Origin: an uncultured Oscillibacter sp.
Lineage (GTDB): Bacteria; Bacillota; Clostridia; Oscillospirales; Oscillospiraceae
Assembly (NCBI GenBank): GCA_910587875.1
Contig: CAJUOD010000146.1
Coordinates: 1 to 6,387, forward strand
Direction of reading: 5' to 3'
DNA length: 6,387 nucleotides
Shown: positions 5,893-6,387 of the stretch, piece after piece
Layout: each line of letters begins with the position of its first letter
How positions within the stretch are numbered: the stretch's first letter is position 1
Program-made: the position numbers and the translations under genes
Notes under the pieces: model-generated
The model's input: only the letters and a program-made list of their open reading frames with translations
What the model was told of the DNA's origin: nothing
The model's database searches: none

Positions 5893-6255
5893 ATGACACC
5901 GAAAGAGCTGGCCATCATCGCCGCCAAAGCCCTGGACGAAAAGAAGGGCAAGGAGATCTCCGCCATTGAAATCACGGACCTGACCACCCTGGCGGACTAC
6001 TTTGTCATCGCCACCGGCGGATCCAACACCCAGATCAACGCCCTGTGCGACGCGGTGGAAAAGGCCATGAAGGAGCAGGCCGGGGAGGCCCCCCTCCACC
6101 GGGAGGGCCACCGGGACGGCACCTGGGTGCTGCTGGACTACGGCTGTGTGGCGGTCCACGTGTTCTCCCAGGAGGCCCGGGAGTTCTACGACCTGGAGCG
6201 CCTCTGGTCCGACGGGAAGCCCCTGGACCTGGCGGGCGTGCTGACCGCCGAATAA
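5893..6255 (+). CDS. rsfS: Ribosomal silencing factor RsfS (Iojap family)
   Basis: RsfS binds L14 (uL14) on the 50S subunit and blocks joining with the 30S, lowering translation when nutrients are short. Starting at 5893 the protein has 120 residues, normal for the family. Diagnostic blocks are LAIIAAKALDEKKGKEI near the N-terminus, LADYFVIATGGSNTQI (33-48), and in the C-terminal half GTWVLLDYGCVAVHVFS followed by EFYDLERLWSDG. An ATG at 5887 is also in frame (adding Met-Ser), but AGAGGA at 5881-5886 abuts it and is six bases from the ATG at 5893, so the inner start is preferred. The gene follows the LCP gene after 47 bases with no recognisable promoter and is the last gene before the terminator. 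The nadD-yqeK-rsfS neighbourhood is conserved in Firmicutes. Confidence 0.95.
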   Translation: MTPKELAIIAAKALDEKKGKEISAIEITDLTTLADYFVIATGGSNTQINALCDAVEKAMKEQAGEAPLHREGHRDGTWVLLDYGCVAVHVFSQEAREFYDLERLWSDGKPLDLAGVLTAE

Positions 6256-6267
6256 AGAAGGACGAAG

Positions 6268-6307
6268 AACGGGAGAGAGACCAAAGGTCTCTCTCCCGTT
6301 TTTTCTT
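6268..6307 (+). terminator. Rho-independent terminator after rsfS
   Basis: AACGGGAGAGAGACC (6268-6282) and GGTCTCTCTCCCGTT (6286-6300) pair perfectly over 15 bp around a three-base AAA loop, and TTTTCTT follows at once. It lies 12 bases after the rsfS stop and closes the + strand run. Read on the - strand the hairpin is the same, but the following bases (CTTCGTCCTTCTTT) form a poor T-run, so it should act mainly on the + strand and perhaps weakly on the convergent gene. Confidence 0.95.
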
Positions 6308-6310
6308 ATG

Positions 6311-6387
6311 TTAGCGGTTCCTGATGACGTTCTCCAGGGTCTCCAGAAGCTTGGCGATGTCAATGGGCTTGGAGATGTGCCCGTTCA
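6311..6387 (-). CDS. C-terminus of a response-regulator receiver domain (5' partial; possibly a hybrid histidine kinase)
   Basis: Reading leftward from the window edge gives NGHISKPIDIAKLLETLENVIRNR and then TAA (complement of 6311-6313). NGHISKPID matches the last loop of receiver domains, where the Lys-Pro pair follows strand 5 and the lysine contacts the phosphorylated aspartate; the rest is the final helix. The protein ends right after the receiver, which fits a hybrid sensor kinase with a C-terminal receiver or a stand-alone regulator; the window cannot separate these. The gene converges on the rsfS unit, its stop lying just past that unit's terminator. Only 24 residues are visible, so the call rests on a short but characteristic motif. 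Confidence 0.72.
   Translation of the reverse strand, partial: NGHISKPIDIAKLLETLENVIRNR

Noticed and set aside
1..6387. CRISPR array, mobile element, tRNA/rRNA, riboswitch or defence system
   Set aside because: No spaced direct repeats, transposase or integrase, terminal inverted repeats or recognisable structured RNA were seen; gaps between genes are too short to hold most of these.

Overview
The window looks like ordinary chromosomal core genome from a high-GC member of the Clostridia, most likely of the Oscillospiraceae type (Flavonifractor/Oscillibacter/Lawsonibacter-like). This rests on the GC-rich codon use (CTG, GAG, GCC, CGG and CCC dominate), strong AGGAGG-type ribosome binding sites, and a Firmicutes-type set of genes: smc, ftsY, rph, an XTP/dITP pyrophosphatase, yqeI/yhbY, nadD, yqeK, an LCP protein and rsfS. 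The assignment is an inference; no 16S or other marker is present.

Layout. Positions 1-6255 hold nine genes on the + strand with gaps of 1-47 bases or small overlaps: the 3' end of smc (2-169), a small membrane zinc-ribbon protein (181-423), ftsY (436-1308), rph (1323-2045), the XTP/dITP pyrophosphatase gene (2045-2641), a CRM-domain RNA-binding protein (2666-2992), a NadD-YqeK fusion with a TTG start (3018-4214), an LCP-family cell-wall ligase with a long repeat- and proline-rich tail (4220-5845), and rsfS (5893-6255). A 15-bp perfect hairpin plus T-run (6268-6307) ends the run. A convergent gene, of which only the C-terminus of a receiver domain is visible, enters on the - strand from the right edge (6311-6387). 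There is no gene-free stretch longer than about 60 bases.

How the genes fit together. The cluster joins growth-linked housekeeping functions: chromosome organisation (SMC), membrane targeting of nascent proteins (FtsY), RNA 3'-end trimming (RNase PH), nucleotide-pool cleaning (XTP/dITP pyrophosphatase), ribosome-associated RNA binding (YqeI/YhbY), NAD synthesis joined to Ap4A hydrolysis (NadD-YqeK), attachment of glycopolymers to the wall (LCP) and ribosome silencing (RsfS). The spacing and single strong terminator suggest one or a few overlapping transcripts; no internal promoter or terminator was recognised.

I see no mobile element, CRISPR array, tRNA, rRNA, riboswitch or defence system, and no convincing undescribed system. 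The points most worth a second look are the one-polypeptide NadD-YqeK fusion, the uncharacterised zinc-ribbon protein between smc and ftsY, and the unusual additions to the LCP protein: a DxDGDG-type motif just outside the membrane, an Asn where the family usually has Arg, and a DPETG-repeat, proline-rich tail.
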